From positions 1 to 38,370 of the forward strand of contig PMWW01000093.1 in assembly GCA_003165795.1 (NCBI GenBank): DNA of 38,370 nucleotides, written 5' to 3'. The position numbers and the translations under genes are program-made. Source of the DNA: Acidobacteriaceae bacterium (GTDB lineage Bacteria; Acidobacteriota; Terriglobia; Terriglobales; Acidobacteriaceae). The notes beneath the pieces were generated by a model. It was not told the DNA's origin. It saw only the letters and a program-made list of their open reading frames with translations, and did no database searches. Of this stretch, positions 8,018 to 17,926 are shown piece after piece; position 1 is the first letter of the stretch; every line of letters begins with the position of its first letter.

Positions 8018-8197
8018 GGGGGGAGCCCACCGCTTCCGCTGCGATTCCCCTTTAAGAATGCGGCCTGGAAGGCGGTCAGCTCGATGTGATGTCTGCTCGG
8101 GTCGAGTTCGGGTAACTTAGCCCCAATGGTCCTACGCGTAACACGAATCCACGCTCGGCAACGGAGCTGCGCGTCAACCACGAAAAGAGGCCTCCTG

Positions 8198-9712
8198 ATG
8201 AGCTCGCCATTTCCCCAGCTGACGCCGGAAGAGGCTGCCGCGCACATCGAACACGGACAAGCCGTTGGGTTCAGCGGCTTCACGCCGGCGGGAGCGCCGA
8301 AAGCAATTCCTTCCGCTATTGCAGCGCGTGCCGAGGCGGCCCATCAGCGCGGCGAGCCGTTCAAGATTGGGGTGCTTACGGGTGCGTCCACCGGCCCCTC
8401 GCTTGACGGCGCATTGGCGAAAGCCAACGCCATCAGTTTTCGCACCCCTTATCAGTCTGACGCGAACCTGCGCGCCCGCATCAACGCCGGCGACACGCGC
8501 TTCTTCGATATGCACTTGTCGATGCTGCCGCAGGCGGTGCGGTATGGATTTCTCGGGCCCATCGACTGGGCAATTCTCGAGGCCTGCGACATCACGGCAG
8601 GCGGAGGCATCGTTCTGACCTCGTCCGTCGGTGCGGCGCCAACCTTCGGCAGGCAGGCCCGCCGCGTGCTCATCGAGCTGAACCGCAAACATCCGCCGGC
8701 GTTGCTGGGTATGCATGACATCTACGAGCCCGCCGACCCTCCGCATCGCGGCGAGATCCCCATTTTTCACGTCTCCGACCGCATCGGCTCGGCCATTATG
8801 CAGGTCGATCCGTCACGCATCGTGGGCATAGTCGAAACCGACCGCGCCGATGAAACCGCGGGCTACGATGCGCCCACCCAGGAGACGGAAGCCATCGGAA
8901 ACCATGTCGCCGAATTTCTCGCCACGGAAATCGCCGCCCACCGTCTGCCCTCGTTCGTGCCTATCCAGTCCGGCGTGGGAAATCTCGGCAACTCTGTCTT
9001 GAGCGCCCTGGGATGCCACCCGCGAATCCCACGGTTCGAAATGTATACCGAGGTCCTGCAGGACTCGGTTGTCGAACTCATCTGTTCCGATCGCGTCAAG
9101 TTCGCCAGTACCTGCGCTCTCACTCTTAGCCCACCGGCACTGGAGCGGATCTACAGCGATCTGAAGTTCTTCCGGCAGCGCATTCTGATGCGCCCGCAGG
9201 AGATCAGCAACCATCCGGAAGTCATCCGCCGCCTCGGCCTCATCTCCATCAACACTGCCATCGAAGTCGACCTCTTTGGCAACGTGAATAGCACGCACAT
9301 CATGGGCCGTCAGATGATGAATGGCATAGGGGGCTCAGGTGACTTCACTCGGAATGCCTACCTCTCCATCTTCACCTGTCCGTCAACCGCTAAGGGCGGC
9401 AAGATCAGCACGGTGGTTCCGCTGGTCAGCCATGCCGACCACAGCGAGCACTCTGTTCAAGTGGTCGTCACCGAGCATGGCATCGCCGATCTTCGCGGAC
9501 GATCACCCCATGAGCGCGCCGAGTTGATCATCGAAAACTGTGCCCATCCCGAATTCCGCCATGAACTGCACGCCTATCTTCACATGGTCAAGAGTGGTCA
9601 TACGCCGCATACCTTGCGCGCCGCCTTTGCATTCCATTGCCGCTTTCTTGACACCGGAGACATGCACGGCGTCGATTGGGAGTCGCTGATCCCCGTGGCC
9701 GCAAGGCGGTAA
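8198..9712 (+). CDS. Acetyl-CoA hydrolase / acetate (succinate) CoA-transferase
   Basis: A 504-residue class I CoA-transferase of the Ach1/AarC/Cat1 family, which moves CoA between acetate and succinate or a similar acid, or hydrolyses acetyl-CoA. Seen: SGFTPAGAPKAIP near the N-terminus, the SGVGNLGNSVL segment, EMYTEVLQD with Glu285 (the position I believe holds the family's catalytic Glu), GIGGSGDF (376-383) and VTEHGIADLRGRSP. ATG 8198 is chosen over the upstream in-frame ATG 8126 because AAAAGAGG lies seven bases before it and the family starts near here. Full length for the family. Together with acetate kinase 4 kb away it suggests acetate activation or overflow. Hydrolase versus transferase is undecided. 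Confidence 0.88.
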   Translation: MSSPFPQLTPEEAAAHIEHGQAVGFSGFTPAGAPKAIPSAIAARAEAAHQRGEPFKIGVLTGASTGPSLDGALAKANAISFRTPYQSDANLRARINAGDTRFFDMHLSMLPQAVRYGFLGPIDWAILEACDITAGGGIVLTSSVGAAPTFGRQARRVLIELNRKHPPALLGMHDIYEPADPPHRGEIPIFHVSDRIGSAIMQVDPSRIVGIVETDRADETAGYDAPTQETEAIGNHVAEFLATEIAAHRLPSFVPIQSGVGNLGNSVLSALGCHPRIPRFEMYTEVLQDSVVELICSDRVKFASTCALTLSPPALERIYSDLKFFRQRILMRPQEISNHPEVIRRLGLISINTAIEVDLFGNVNSTHIMGRQMMNGIGGSGDFTRNAYLSIFTCPSTAKGGKISTVVPLVSHADHSEHSVQVVVTEHGIADLRGRSPHERAELIIENCAHPEFRHELHAYLHMVKSGHTPHTLRAAFAFHCRFLDTGDMHGVDWESLIPVAARR

Positions 9713-9820
9713 AGACAGCGGTCACGGTCCACCCATCCTACAAGAAGTTCAAAATCAATATTCAAGACCAGCTTGGAAAGTTCGTTCCGGAGCCGGTATC
9801 GGGTTCCTCGGAATAATCTT

Positions 9821-10843
9821 TCAGGATGTCGTGTCGTCCTGGCGAGCGCGGGGCAAGGTGAAGAGAATGATGAAGCTAACGAGGGCCAGGATAGCGACGA
9901 TGAAGATGCTGCCTTCGGGGCCGGTAGTTCCACCGCTCAGGATCGGTTTGCCTACGGGGTGGGTGGCGAGCAGACGGTGCTGCACCATGATTCCGCTGTC
10001 GGCGACGCCATAGAGAAAGGACTGGGCCCAGTCCCATGAGGCGTGGAAGCCGATGGCCCACCAGAGCGAGCCGGTGCGCCAGAGGCTGAAGCAGAAGACC
10101 ATAGCGGCCAGGCCGGCGGAAAGCAGTCCGATCGGTGACTCGCCTGGGTTGCCGCTGTGACCGAGGCCGAAGAGGATAGAGAAGATAACGGCTGCGGTCC
10201 AGAAGCCTAAGGCTTTGCTGCGGCGGGTTTTGAAGGCCCACTGATAAACGCCGGCAAGACCGCGGGCCAGAGTGTACTGAAGGTAGCCGCGGGTGAGGTA
10301 CTCTTCGAGCAGGCCGACCAGGAGGAAGCCGAGCAGCCAGATGGCTCCGTAACGCAGAATGGCGCTGCCAAAAATGAGGCGGCTGTCGAAAACCAGAAGT
10401 CCGGCCTTCCAGAGCGTCAGGACGAGCAGAGAGAGACAGGTAACTCCCCACCCCAATCCGGCGAAGAAGTGCAGGAGCTTGCGGCTACCGCCGAGGCCGT
10501 AGACGGAGTTGGGACGTCTCTCGATCTTCGACATGATCCAGGTGGCTAGAACGGTCAATAGGAAGGATATGGCTTCCCCGATCAACGCGGACGTGGCAGT
10601 CATCTCCGAAGTGGTCTTCGCAGTCTTTGGCGCAGGCGGGTGGATCTTGTGGCCGATGACGGTGGCACAGAAGAGCATCGTAGCCAAGAGGGCGATGAAG
10701 ATGAGCAGGCTCCAGCCGGCGCGAAGGCCGTCTTTGCCAACAAAAATTCTACGGAGAGCCGACGGCTGCTTGGGTGGCATTGGTTCGGCGGGCGTCAGCG
10801 TTGCGTCGCGATAAGGGGACAGACCGTCGGTCTCACTGTTCAA
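9821..10843 (-). CDS. CPBP (CAAX-like) intramembrane metalloprotease
   Basis: A 340-residue polytopic membrane protein. The CPBP signature is clear: EEYLTRGYLQ (the EExxxR motif), then FGLGHSGNP and GFHASWDWAQSF, whose His/Glu residues bind metal in this family. About eight hydrophobic segments flank them. Members include CAAX prenyl proteases and bacteriocin-immunity-type proteins; the substrate here is unknown. I place the start at TTG 10843, which has GCGAGGAAA seven bases upstream, rather than TTG 10858. The gene stands alone, convergent with the CoA-transferase. Confidence 0.8.
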   Translation of the reverse strand: MNSETDGLSPYRDATLTPAEPMPPKQPSALRRIFVGKDGLRAGWSLLIFIALLATMLFCATVIGHKIHPPAPKTAKTTSEMTATSALIGEAISFLLTVLATWIMSKIERRPNSVYGLGGSRKLLHFFAGLGWGVTCLSLLVLTLWKAGLLVFDSRLIFGSAILRYGAIWLLGFLLVGLLEEYLTRGYLQYTLARGLAGVYQWAFKTRRSKALGFWTAAVIFSILFGLGHSGNPGESPIGLLSAGLAAMVFCFSLWRTGSLWWAIGFHASWDWAQSFLYGVADSGIMVQHRLLATHPVGKPILSGGTTGPEGSIFIVAILALVSFIILFTLPRARQDDTTS

Positions 10844-11017
10844 GGGGTTTCCTCGCAAGAGTTTATACGCAGGGAAGGGTTCGCGGGTTCCGACGTGTAT
10901 TTAGAAAGTGGTAACCGTTGGTTTGGTGGCGATCATTGCGGAACAAGTCAAGGCCGTCCGCGTGCGTGAAGTGTTGAAATGCAGGGCCAGACATTGCGCC
11001 ACCATGCGCCAGGGCCC

Positions 11018-11046
11018 AAAAAAGGGAGCGCCGTGGCGCCCCCTTT
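11018..11046 (-). terminator. Rho-independent terminator of the S53 protease gene
   Basis: On the minus strand, AAAGGGGGCGCC and GGCGCTCCC pair around a two-base loop (one A/C mismatch), directly followed by six T (complement of 11018-11023). It lies 17-45 bases past the stop at 11063. Confidence 0.85.
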
Positions 11047-11062
11047 CTCTGCAAAGAACCGT

Positions 11063-13264
11063 CTACTTTCCGCCGTGATGACCTGGCGGCGGCCAGTTCG
11101 TCACCAGGTTGTAGGCGTTCACGGTACCGATTCCCGTGGCGAAGTCCCAACCGGTGGTGGTCCCATATGCCGGCTGATACGAGTCGTTGGAAGTGGACAG
11201 CACACCAAGCAAGCCGTCCGACATATAGCAATTGTAGGGCGTTCCGTTAAGCGGCAGACAGTCCACGTCCATGTCACCCAGCGTCACATCGTAGAAGGTG
11301 CAGGAGCTGGAAGTGCCGTTCCCCAGAGTGGAATTACAGGCGGCGTTGCCAGATCCTCCGTATTCACCGTTAGCAAGCTGGTAGTACACGGTGTTGGGAT
11401 TGCCCCAGGTGCTGTCTGTCGCCTGGTTTACCAGCAACTGTATGCCGGCCATGATTGGCGAAGAGAACGAGGTCCCACCTGCTCCAGGCCAATTCGCGGG
11501 TGAGCCGGTGCACGGAACACCTCCGCCTGCAGGATCGGAGTAGCAGAAAACATAGTAGTGGCCCCAGATGCCATTGGCTGCAAATAGCGAGACGTCTGGA
11601 ATATCGCGCACTCCGTCGGACGGATTGCCCAGCACGCTCTGCCACGAGGGTTTTGGATAACCCGCACAGGTGCCGCTAGCTACACCTTGGACGGACGGCG
11701 TACCCGTGGCACAGTTGCTCGGCCCACCGCTGCCGCCGGCGTCATCCACGAAATAGACAAAGCCCAGGGCATTCGAGAAAGATGCCGTGCAAAATCCCGA
11801 GATACCGTAGGTAATACTCGATCCCGAGTAGTATTGCGCAAGCAAAGCACTGGCGCAGGAATCGTTCCAGGGGATCTCTGGGATGTAGGATTTTGCCGAC
11901 CCATAATACTGGTTGTTGTTGGCATTCCAGTAGGTGCCATTTTCGTTCAAGTAGGTATCACCATAATCGGTCCCACCCACCGCCACATTGTAGGGAGTGG
12001 ATGCAAACCCGCTGACGGTGATGCCATGGAAGGCGACCGCCTGGTCCGCATCGGAGCTGGCCGCGCCCTCGTCACCCGAGGAGACGAAGACGGAAACACC
12101 TTCCGCGACCGACTGCTGATAAAGTCCCTCAACGTACTGGTTGAACGCTTGCCCAAGATAGGACTCGGACTCGCCGTAGCTGATGCTCACCAGGTCGGGA
12201 GGAGTGGATTCCTCCAGCAAACCCTCCAATGCGATGAAGCCGCCAAAATTCAACGCCGTGTCGACGCAGGAGGCCAGTTGGATAGCTGCGTTAGGCGCGG
12301 CCGCGCTGGACCATTCCACATCAAGTGCGGCTTCCACGTCGTCCCCATTAATGCCGGGATCGGCGCAGCTGCTGCCCGGATGCACTTGCACAAAAGTTGC
12401 GGACGGGAACTGCTCCGAAAGACCAAAAGTGCTGCGGAACGAATTCCAATCACCCGGGTAGTTGTACACATCGGTGTCTTCAATCAAGGCGATAGTCCGG
12501 CCCAAACCGGTGTAGCCGGCCGTGAACGCCGAGCTTAAATTGTAGATGGTGGCAAGATCGGAGGGCACCACCGCATAGTAACCATCGCCAAGGGTGTAAT
12601 CGGACGAGGGCCTCCGTCCAACACCCGAGCGCAAGGGTGGTTTCATGTTGGCCAGCATCGGATGGGGCATGAAGTTATTCAGTGAAACGATGCCGATGAC
12701 CGCCGGAGCGAGAGCAGCCGGAATTTTCGGATCGCTCATGTTGGCGATGTGGTGTGTTCCGTTTACATTCAGCTCATGAATTTCGGTGTGGAAAGCGGCT
12801 TCCACTTGGGCTGCATTGCCGGAGAAATCAATCACGGTTCCGGTGGAATAAATGCTGTTGACCACAAAACCGTACGACACCAACCAGCTTTTCAAAGTGT
12901 CAATGTCCGGTTGCGCCAGTCCGTAAGAAGCTCCCAGTTGCTTGGCGGAAAGCCATTGGTGGAAATTCGGCGAGGTGGGATTGTGCAACTCTGCAATATA
13001 CTGCGCCAGCGAGCTTTCCAATTCCGACGGCCGTCGCAGTTGCAGTAACATGTGGTCTAGCGCGAGGCCACCCGATACCGTCCCCCGGTCATTATTCTTG
13101 TTGGCTTCGGGGCGGGTGTTGCCGGTTAAAGTTACCAGCTTGGACTCGTCAATCTTTTGCGTGATAAGCGGACGCTTGGCCTCTGCACTGGAAGCAAGAT
13201 TGAAGGTGAAGACAAATGCGACGACGGCAAGGAGAAATGGGGTACCCCTAGCCCGGTGAATCAT
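11063..13264 (-). CDS. Secreted sedolisin-family (S53) serine-carboxyl peptidase
   Basis: A 733-residue preproprotein. Signal peptide at 1-30 (MIHRARGTPFLLAVVAFVFT), then a pro-kumamolisin activation domain to about 200 (HQWLSAKQLGASYGLAQPDI). The catalytic domain has EAALD with Glu and Asp four apart, SSGDEGA with the oxyanion Asp, and GGTSFSSP with Ser at about 599. The C-terminal DVTLGD and GWDFATGIG resemble the calcium site. These acid-active endopeptidases work outside the cell after pro-domain removal. ATG 13264 has a strong AAGGAGG just upstream; the open frame runs further to 13498, but without a signal peptide at that start. Such proteases are abundant in soil Acidobacteriota and fit protein scavenging at low pH. 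Single gene with its own terminator. Confidence 0.93.
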   Translation of the reverse strand: MIHRARGTPFLLAVVAFVFTFNLASSAEAKRPLITQKIDESKLVTLTGNTRPEANKNNDRGTVSGGLALDHMLLQLRRPSELESSLAQYIAELHNPTSPNFHQWLSAKQLGASYGLAQPDIDTLKSWLVSYGFVVNSIYSTGTVIDFSGNAAQVEAAFHTEIHELNVNGTHHIANMSDPKIPAALAPAVIGIVSLNNFMPHPMLANMKPPLRSGVGRRPSSDYTLGDGYYAVVPSDLATIYNLSSAFTAGYTGLGRTIALIEDTDVYNYPGDWNSFRSTFGLSEQFPSATFVQVHPGSSCADPGINGDDVEAALDVEWSSAAAPNAAIQLASCVDTALNFGGFIALEGLLEESTPPDLVSISYGESESYLGQAFNQYVEGLYQQSVAEGVSVFVSSGDEGAASSDADQAVAFHGITVSGFASTPYNVAVGGTDYGDTYLNENGTYWNANNNQYYGSAKSYIPEIPWNDSCASALLAQYYSGSSITYGISGFCTASFSNALGFVYFVDDAGGSGGPSNCATGTPSVQGVASGTCAGYPKPSWQSVLGNPSDGVRDIPDVSLFAANGIWGHYYVFCYSDPAGGGVPCTGSPANWPGAGGTSFSSPIMAGIQLLVNQATDSTWGNPNTVYYQLANGEYGGSGNAACNSTLGNGTSSSCTFYDVTLGDMDVDCLPLNGTPYNCYMSDGLLGVLSTSNDSYQPAYGTTTGWDFATGIGTVNAYNLVTNWPPPGHHGGK

Positions 13265-13619
13265 GAAGCCTCCTTCGAATGAGCTCTTAAAGTTATACCC
13301 AGTTTGGTCTTGAAACCAGCAAGGAAATAGAGCATACATCTTGGCGTTAGCCGGTCTCGATTGGCACCCGGAGATCCAGCCAACCCCGGCAACCCATCGC
13401 CTACAAGGGGCGCAAACAATCTCCTGGCTGCGGTTTGCCGGAAAATCCTGCTTATTTCCGATGGCACACACTATATCCCCGTCGAAGGATTCCCGCACAT
13501 CACTTTTTGGCGAAGCTCGCGGATCGGTATGCCGTTCGGCCCGTGTAGCACGGTGGCCCAGCTGTTACCATCCTCGGTATCCCGTATCCTAAGAAACCGG
13601 GACACAGGAGTTTGCCGGG
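13265..13619. other. Divergent region between S53 protease and acetate kinase
   Basis: About 350 bases without a gene, expected to hold promoters for both directions. No clear -35/-10 pair stands out. Confidence 0.4.
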
Positions 13620-13655
13620 ATGCAGGATGTCCCAGACAAAGAACTCACATCATGA
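13620..13655 (+). CDS. Putative 11-codon leader ORF overlapping ackA start
   Basis: ATG at 13620 opens [11 protein letters not shown] and stops at TGA 13653-13655, which overlaps the acetate kinase ATG (ATGA). AGGAG at 13606-13610 is nine bases upstream, a good ribosome binding site, whereas ackA itself has none. This suggests translational coupling or a leader peptide. Too short for codon-based support. Confidence 0.4.
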   Translation: MQDVPDKELTS

Positions 13656-14896
13656 ACGTACTGATACTCAACTCGGGAAGTTCCAGCCTGAAGTTTCAGG
13701 TGATTGCCACCGACCTTGATCGCATCAAGCAACATAAAGATGACCGCTTGTGCAAGGGTGAAGTGGAACGCATCGGCGGGGAAGCGATTGTGACCTTGCA
13801 GGTGGGCAAGCAACCCAGGCAGAAGTTCACGGCCCCGCTGCGCGACATTTCTGCGGCGCTGGATTTTATAGTGCGACACATCGTCTCCGATCAGTCGGGG
13901 ATTGCGGAGATCCAGGGTGCGGCAGATATTCACGCCGTCGGTCATCGGGTGGTGCATGGCGGCGAACGGTTTACCGAATCGGCCATCATCACCGATGACG
14001 TGCTGCAGGGAATTGAGGATTGCATCGATCTGGCGCCGCTGCACAATCCCAATAACATCAAAGGCATTCAAGCGGCGCGTGAGCTGTTCGGCAAGGCGCT
14101 CCCCCAGGTGGCGGTGTTCGATACCGCCTTTCATCATTCGCTGTCCGAGATGGCTTACCTTTATGCGGTACCGTATCACCTCTACCGGCGGCATCGCATC
14201 CGGCGCTATGGTTTTCACGGAACCTCGCACCGCTATGTCGCTTATCGCTATCGCGCCCTGCGCCGGCTGAGCCGGGAGCAGACCCACGTCATCACCTTGC
14301 ATCTGGGTAACGGCTGCTCGGCGGCTGCCATCCGCGGAGGCGCCTCGGTGGACACGTCGATGGGCATGACGCCGCTGGAAGGGCTGGTGATGGGAACCCG
14401 CTCCGGTGACGTCGATCCCGCAATCGTGAATCTGATTGCGATCAAGGAAGGCCTGTCCGCGCAGGAGGTCGAAACGCTTCTGAACACGCAATCCGGTCTA
14501 CTCGGCATTTCCGGACTCAGCAACGACATGCGCATCCTGCAATCGGAGCTGAAAGAGCACGACGACCGGCGGGTGCGGCTGGCCATTGATGTCTTCTGCT
14601 ATCGCGCGCGCAAATACATTGGCGCGTTTCTGGCGTGTATGGGAGGAGCGGACGCGGTGGTCTTCACCGGCGGCATCGGCGAGAACTCACCCGCGATCCG
14701 GGCCGGCATCTGTGAGGGTCTGCAGTGGGCCGGTCTGCAACTGGACGACAAACATAACCAGGAGACCAATGCCCGCGAAGGCAAGATCAGCACCGACGAC
14801 TCGCGCCTGCAGGCGTATGTGATCCCCACCGATGAAGAGCTGCTGATCGCGCGCGACACCGTGCGCTGCATTTTGGGCGAGCCGCATCCGTCGTAA
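13652..14896 (+). CDS. ackA: Acetate kinase
   Basis: A 414-residue enzyme interconverting acetate + ATP and acetyl phosphate + ADP in the cytoplasm. All family motifs are seen: NSGSSSLKF at the start, [64 protein letters not shown] and FTGGIGENS. The length is normal. ATG 13652 matches the family N-terminus; the frame is open far upstream to 13361, but this is not coding. There is no ribosome binding site of its own; an 11-codon leader ORF ends across its start. No phosphate acetyltransferase gene lies beside it, so the partner could be elsewhere, possibly a phosphoketolase; this is inference. Confidence 0.95.
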   Translation: MNVLILNSGSSSLKFQVIATDLDRIKQHKDDRLCKGEVERIGGEAIVTLQVGKQPRQKFTAPLRDISAALDFIVRHIVSDQSGIAEIQGAADIHAVGHRVVHGGERFTESAIITDDVLQGIEDCIDLAPLHNPNNIKGIQAARELFGKALPQVAVFDTAFHHSLSEMAYLYAVPYHLYRRHRIRRYGFHGTSHRYVAYRYRALRRLSREQTHVITLHLGNGCSAAAIRGGASVDTSMGMTPLEGLVMGTRSGDVDPAIVNLIAIKEGLSAQEVETLLNTQSGLLGISGLSNDMRILQSELKEHDDRRVRLAIDVFCYRARKYIGAFLACMGGADAVVFTGGIGENSPAIRAGICEGLQWAGLQLDDKHNQETNAREGKISTDDSRLQAYVIPTDEELLIARDTVRCILGEPHPS

Positions 14897-15121
14897 GGAT
14901 GGCTTCTTGCGCTTTATTACTGGTGCTCAGCCGGTGGCCTTTCTTAGAGTATCTTCGGATGGCGGACATTAGGATCGCGGACATATTAACCCAACTTTCT
15001 CGTTGCCAAGAAGGCGCCCCGCTGAGGATGACAGAATGAGGTTGGCTTTTTCGGCGTGGCTGAAGCTGCGCCCCTTCAACGCAGCCCACTACTTGCATTT
15101 CGCGTTGGATACGAGGTGGCG
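14897..15121. other. Intergenic region with a fragment of a dispersed repeat
   Basis: Nothing coding is seen. The stretch GCTGAGGATGACAGAATGAG near 15021-15040 resembles pieces of short repeats scattered in many Acidobacteriota genomes; this is from memory and unverified. Confidence 0.3.
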
Positions 15122-15478
15122 ATGATCGGACAAATTCACCCCTGGTTGGCTGTCGGAGTAGCGGCGTCAACGGCGGCGACGGACGCCGTCTATGTCATGT
15201 TTAGTGCGGCTGTGTCATCCCGCCGGCGCGTGCCGGCTGCGACCTGGAGCAGTGCGTGGTATCTGCTGTCTGCGTTTGCGGTGATCAGCTACACCCGCAA
15301 CTGGGTTTACGTTTGCTTTGCTGCGTTGGGCTCGTGGGTTGGGGCCTATGTCTCGATGACCGTGCTCCCCCGACCGACAGTCACGCCGGAGGTCTCGACC
15401 ACGGCGAGCCCAAGCCATCGGCCTAGCAGGCTGCTGGAAAAGTGGGGTTCGGGTAAGCAGCCGCGGGCTAATGGGTGA
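15122..15478 (+). CDS. Small membrane protein of unknown function
   Basis: A 118-residue protein with three hydrophobic segments: HPWLAVGVAASTAATDAVYV, WSSAWYLLSAFAVISY and WVYVCFAALGSWVGAYVSM, then a soluble basic tail. ATG 15122 is chosen because GAGGTGG lies just upstream. It has no recognised catalytic motif; it could be a transport accessory or simply a conserved inner-membrane protein. Its last 11 bases overlap the end of the convergent TPR gene. Confidence 0.6.
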   Translation: MIGQIHPWLAVGVAASTAATDAVYVMFSAAVSSRRRVPAATWSSAWYLLSAFAVISYTRNWVYVCFAALGSWVGAYVSMTVLPRPTVTPEVSTTASPSHRPSRLLEKWGSGKQPRANG

Positions 15479-17345
15479 GGAAGCCGTCTGAGATTCGCTC
15501 CGCCTCCGGCAGATTTTTTGATAGCCGGCTGGCCTGCTGCCTTGCTGCCCGGGCTTCTTCTGTGCGACCAGATTTGTCCAGGGCCTGCGCTAGCAGCAGA
15601 TATCCGACATCTGACGGCTGTAGCCCGATGCCCTGGGAGTAGTTTCTGATTGCCGTGCTGAGGTCTCCCGATCTTTGCGCCACGATTCCCAAGCCGATCC
15701 ATGCCCGGGCGCTCTCTGAATCCAGACTCACTGCCTGGCGCCAACTTGCCGCCGCGCGTTCCAGGTCGCCCAGGCTGCGATAGACATATCCCATGTTAGT
15801 CAGGACGGTCGCCTGCATAGCCGAGTTCTGGGTCACTCGCAGGAGTGTGTTATAGCGATCAAGGGCTTGGGGAAAATTCTTCCTCTGTTGCTCGTACATC
15901 GCGATCTTGAATAAGCTGGTCGGATCGGACGGCGCAATCGCTGCCGCAGCCTGGAAATGCTCAGTGGCGGCGTCCACCTCGCCCCGCTCCAGCAACGCCT
16001 CGCCCAGATTGTCTTGTGCGATGTAGTTGTCGCTGGTAACTGCGATGGCCTGCGACCATAACGTCACATTGTCGCTCCAGTAGTTGAGCTGATGTCGAGC
16101 CGCGACCCCCAACATCAATAGCACCAACGCGCTGAGCGTGGGTAGCAGAGCGCGCGGCAGTCGCTGTTGCTTTGCCCAGTCAGCAATTCCCCAACAGATC
16201 ATGAGGAAGAGTCCCAAGCACGGCAGGTATGCGTATCGATCTGCCATCGCCTGGTTGCCTACCTGCACCAGCCCGATCATGGGAACCATTGTGCCCAGGA
16301 ACCATAACCATCCCACGGCGAGATAACGACGTTGCCGGTAGCGAAGAACAAAGAGAGTGATAACCAGCAGTATGAGCGCTGAGCCGAGAACTTCCAACGC
16401 AGCGAAAGACTTAATGGGATAGGGATACAAGGGCGCAAGCCGCGATGGCCAGAGCACCTTGCCGATGTAGCGGGCATAGGAAACGAGGGCGTTTCCCAGC
16501 CGAATGGGAAGCGGATGTTGCAGCAGGGACGCCACCGAGCCGCCGGCTTGCTGGGCGCGCAGCGTGATCACGGCGCTCGCGGCCGCCAGCACCAGCAGCG
16601 GAAACTTTTCGCGCACCAGCCGCCAGAAACTTCTCTGCGGCAAACCGGCCGTTCCGGAAGCGTCGTTGCCCGGGGCAATCATGCGGCAGAGCGGCCAGTA
16701 ATCCCAAAGCAGCAGCACAAACGGGAAGGTGACGACCTGCGGCTTCGCCATCAGGCCCAGCGCAAACAGAACTGTGACCACGGCATAGCGTCCCACCTGA
16801 GGCTTGAGCGCATACCAGCGATAGGCTCCCAACCCGAGCAGGAAGAACAACATGCTCAGCAAGTTCTTGCGCTCGGCAATCCAGGCCACGGACTCGACGT
16901 TGAGCGGATGCAGTGCAAACAGGGCCGCCACCATGAAGCTCGGCCCCACGGAGCCGGTTGCCCGCTGCAACACCAGAAACAGCAGCAGCACATTCACCAC
17001 GTGGAGCAGCAGATTAATGTCGTGATGCCCCGCGGGATCTAATCCGAAAAGCTGATAGTCCAGCGCATGAGAGAGCCACGTCAGTGGATGCCAGTTCGAT
17101 TCATGGTGAGTGGTGAACGCCCAGGAAATTGTTTTCCAATCCAGCCCCAGCTGGATGTGAGCGTTCTTGGTGACGTATCCCTGATCATCAAAGTTGACGA
17201 AGGGATGACTGTGCACCGGGTAGTAGACAGCAATGGTCGCGACTGCCAGCACGATTCCCAGGATGAGCGTCCGCTTCTCTGTCGAGCGGAATTTCATTGC
17301 CTCGGGTTGAGACTGAATTCTTCTGCTGGTCTTTGATTTCGGCAT
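15468..17345 (-). CDS. Polytopic GT-C-like membrane protein with C-terminal TPR repeats
   Basis: About 625 residues from ATG 17345 (ATG 17297 is also possible, and the frame is open to 17480). The N-terminal two thirds hold about ten to twelve membrane segments. An early loop reads FVNFDDQGYV and WHPLTWLSHALDYQLFG, like TMTC/GT-C glycosyltransferase-type proteins, where an acidic pair in the first loop is catalytic. HPLNVESVAWIAERKNLLS is another landmark of this group. The last about 170 residues form four to five TPR units (NLGEALLERGEVDAATEHFQ and similar). Such proteins are common in Acidobacteriota and probably modify proteins or lipids with sugars on the outer face; the substrate is unknown. 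Confidence 0.8.
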   Translation of the reverse strand: MPKSKTSRRIQSQPEAMKFRSTEKRTLILGIVLAVATIAVYYPVHSHPFVNFDDQGYVTKNAHIQLGLDWKTISWAFTTHHESNWHPLTWLSHALDYQLFGLDPAGHHDINLLLHVVNVLLLFLVLQRATGSVGPSFMVAALFALHPLNVESVAWIAERKNLLSMLFFLLGLGAYRWYALKPQVGRYAVVTVLFALGLMAKPQVVTFPFVLLLWDYWPLCRMIAPGNDASGTAGLPQRSFWRLVREKFPLLVLAAASAVITLRAQQAGGSVASLLQHPLPIRLGNALVSYARYIGKVLWPSRLAPLYPYPIKSFAALEVLGSALILLVITLFVLRYRQRRYLAVGWLWFLGTMVPMIGLVQVGNQAMADRYAYLPCLGLFLMICWGIADWAKQQRLPRALLPTLSALVLLMLGVAARHQLNYWSDNVTLWSQAIAVTSDNYIAQDNLGEALLERGEVDAATEHFQAAAAIAPSDPTSLFKIAMYEQQRKNFPQALDRYNTLLRVTQNSAMQATVLTNMGYVYRSLGDLERAAASWRQAVSLDSESARAWIGLGIVAQRSGDLSTAIRNYSQGIGLQPSDVGYLLLAQALDKSGRTEEARAARQQASRLSKNLPEAERISDGFLTH

Positions 17346-17513
17346 CGGGTTTTGGGCGACACTGCCGGTCTCGTTGCCGAAAAGTATATCCGCTGCAGCT
17401 TCCAGTTGAGATCGAACAGTTCCCAAGCTTGTGAAACGGGAAACGAATAGCTTTCCAGCATGGAGTTTCCCGTCGATCACATGTTGGTGTGATGTGGTAG
17501 AATCCTCGCACTC

Positions 17514-17858
17514 ATGCGGCGGTGTCTATCCGGTTTATTGCTGGCGCTGATCTGTGTTGGGGTGTTGCTGCCATTCCTCCAGGCGTCCCAATCAGATGTT
17601 CCCGCATGTTGCAAGCGTGACGGCAAGCATCATTGCGCACGTCCCACGGGCGGCGACGGATTTAAATCGGCCGCCATGCTTTGTCCGTACCGTTACCTTC
17701 GTGGCCTGACGACGAGAGTAACGGCACTCGTAACCATCCGCACGGTTGCACCTCGGTCAGTGCCGCAAGACATGGTGCAGCCATCACAGCTTTCTCGACG
17801 TGAATTTCCCGTCTCAGAAGGTTGCCGACCCCGCCCGCCACCCCTTGCCTCGACCTAA
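17514..17858 (+). CDS. Small Cys/His-rich exported peptide
   Basis: A 114-residue protein with signal peptide MRRCLSGLLLALICVGVLLP. Just after it comes ACCKRDGKHHCA, a compact cluster of three Cys and two His, and further on LCPYR. This layout suggests metal binding or disulfide formation outside the cytoplasm. It is the first gene of a rightward group with a TonB receptor (115 bases downstream) and a VKOR homologue. Not assigned to a named family; start codon ATG 17514 gives a normal signal peptide. Function inferred from neighbours only. Confidence 0.65.
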   Translation: MRRCLSGLLLALICVGVLLPFLQASQSDVPACCKRDGKHHCARPTGGDGFKSAAMLCPYRYLRGLTTRVTALVTIRTVAPRSVPQDMVQPSQLSRREFPVSEGCRPRPPPLAST

Positions 17859-17895
17859 CTCAAGACCGCAAACGCTTTAGCCGACGGGTTCCGTG

Positions 17896-17926
17896 TGCTC
17901 GCACCCTTCGGGGTGAAGACTGAGCA
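17896..17926 (+). other. Stem-loop upstream of the TonB receptor gene
   Basis: An inner stem CACCC/GGGTG around a short loop (17902-17915) is enclosed by TGCTC/GAGCA (17896-17900 with 17922-17926). No T-run follows, so it may be an untranslated-region structure rather than a terminator. It does not match a riboswitch I know. Confidence 0.4.

Noticed and set aside
11687-12538. 283-codon plus-strand frame within the S53 protease gene
   Set aside because: It is a shadow of a high-GC gene whose signal peptide, catalytic motifs and terminator are all on the other strand.
13361-13651. N-terminal extension of acetate kinase
   Set aside because: The frame is open but lies in the divergent promoter region, and acetate kinases begin at the [12 protein letters not shown] block.
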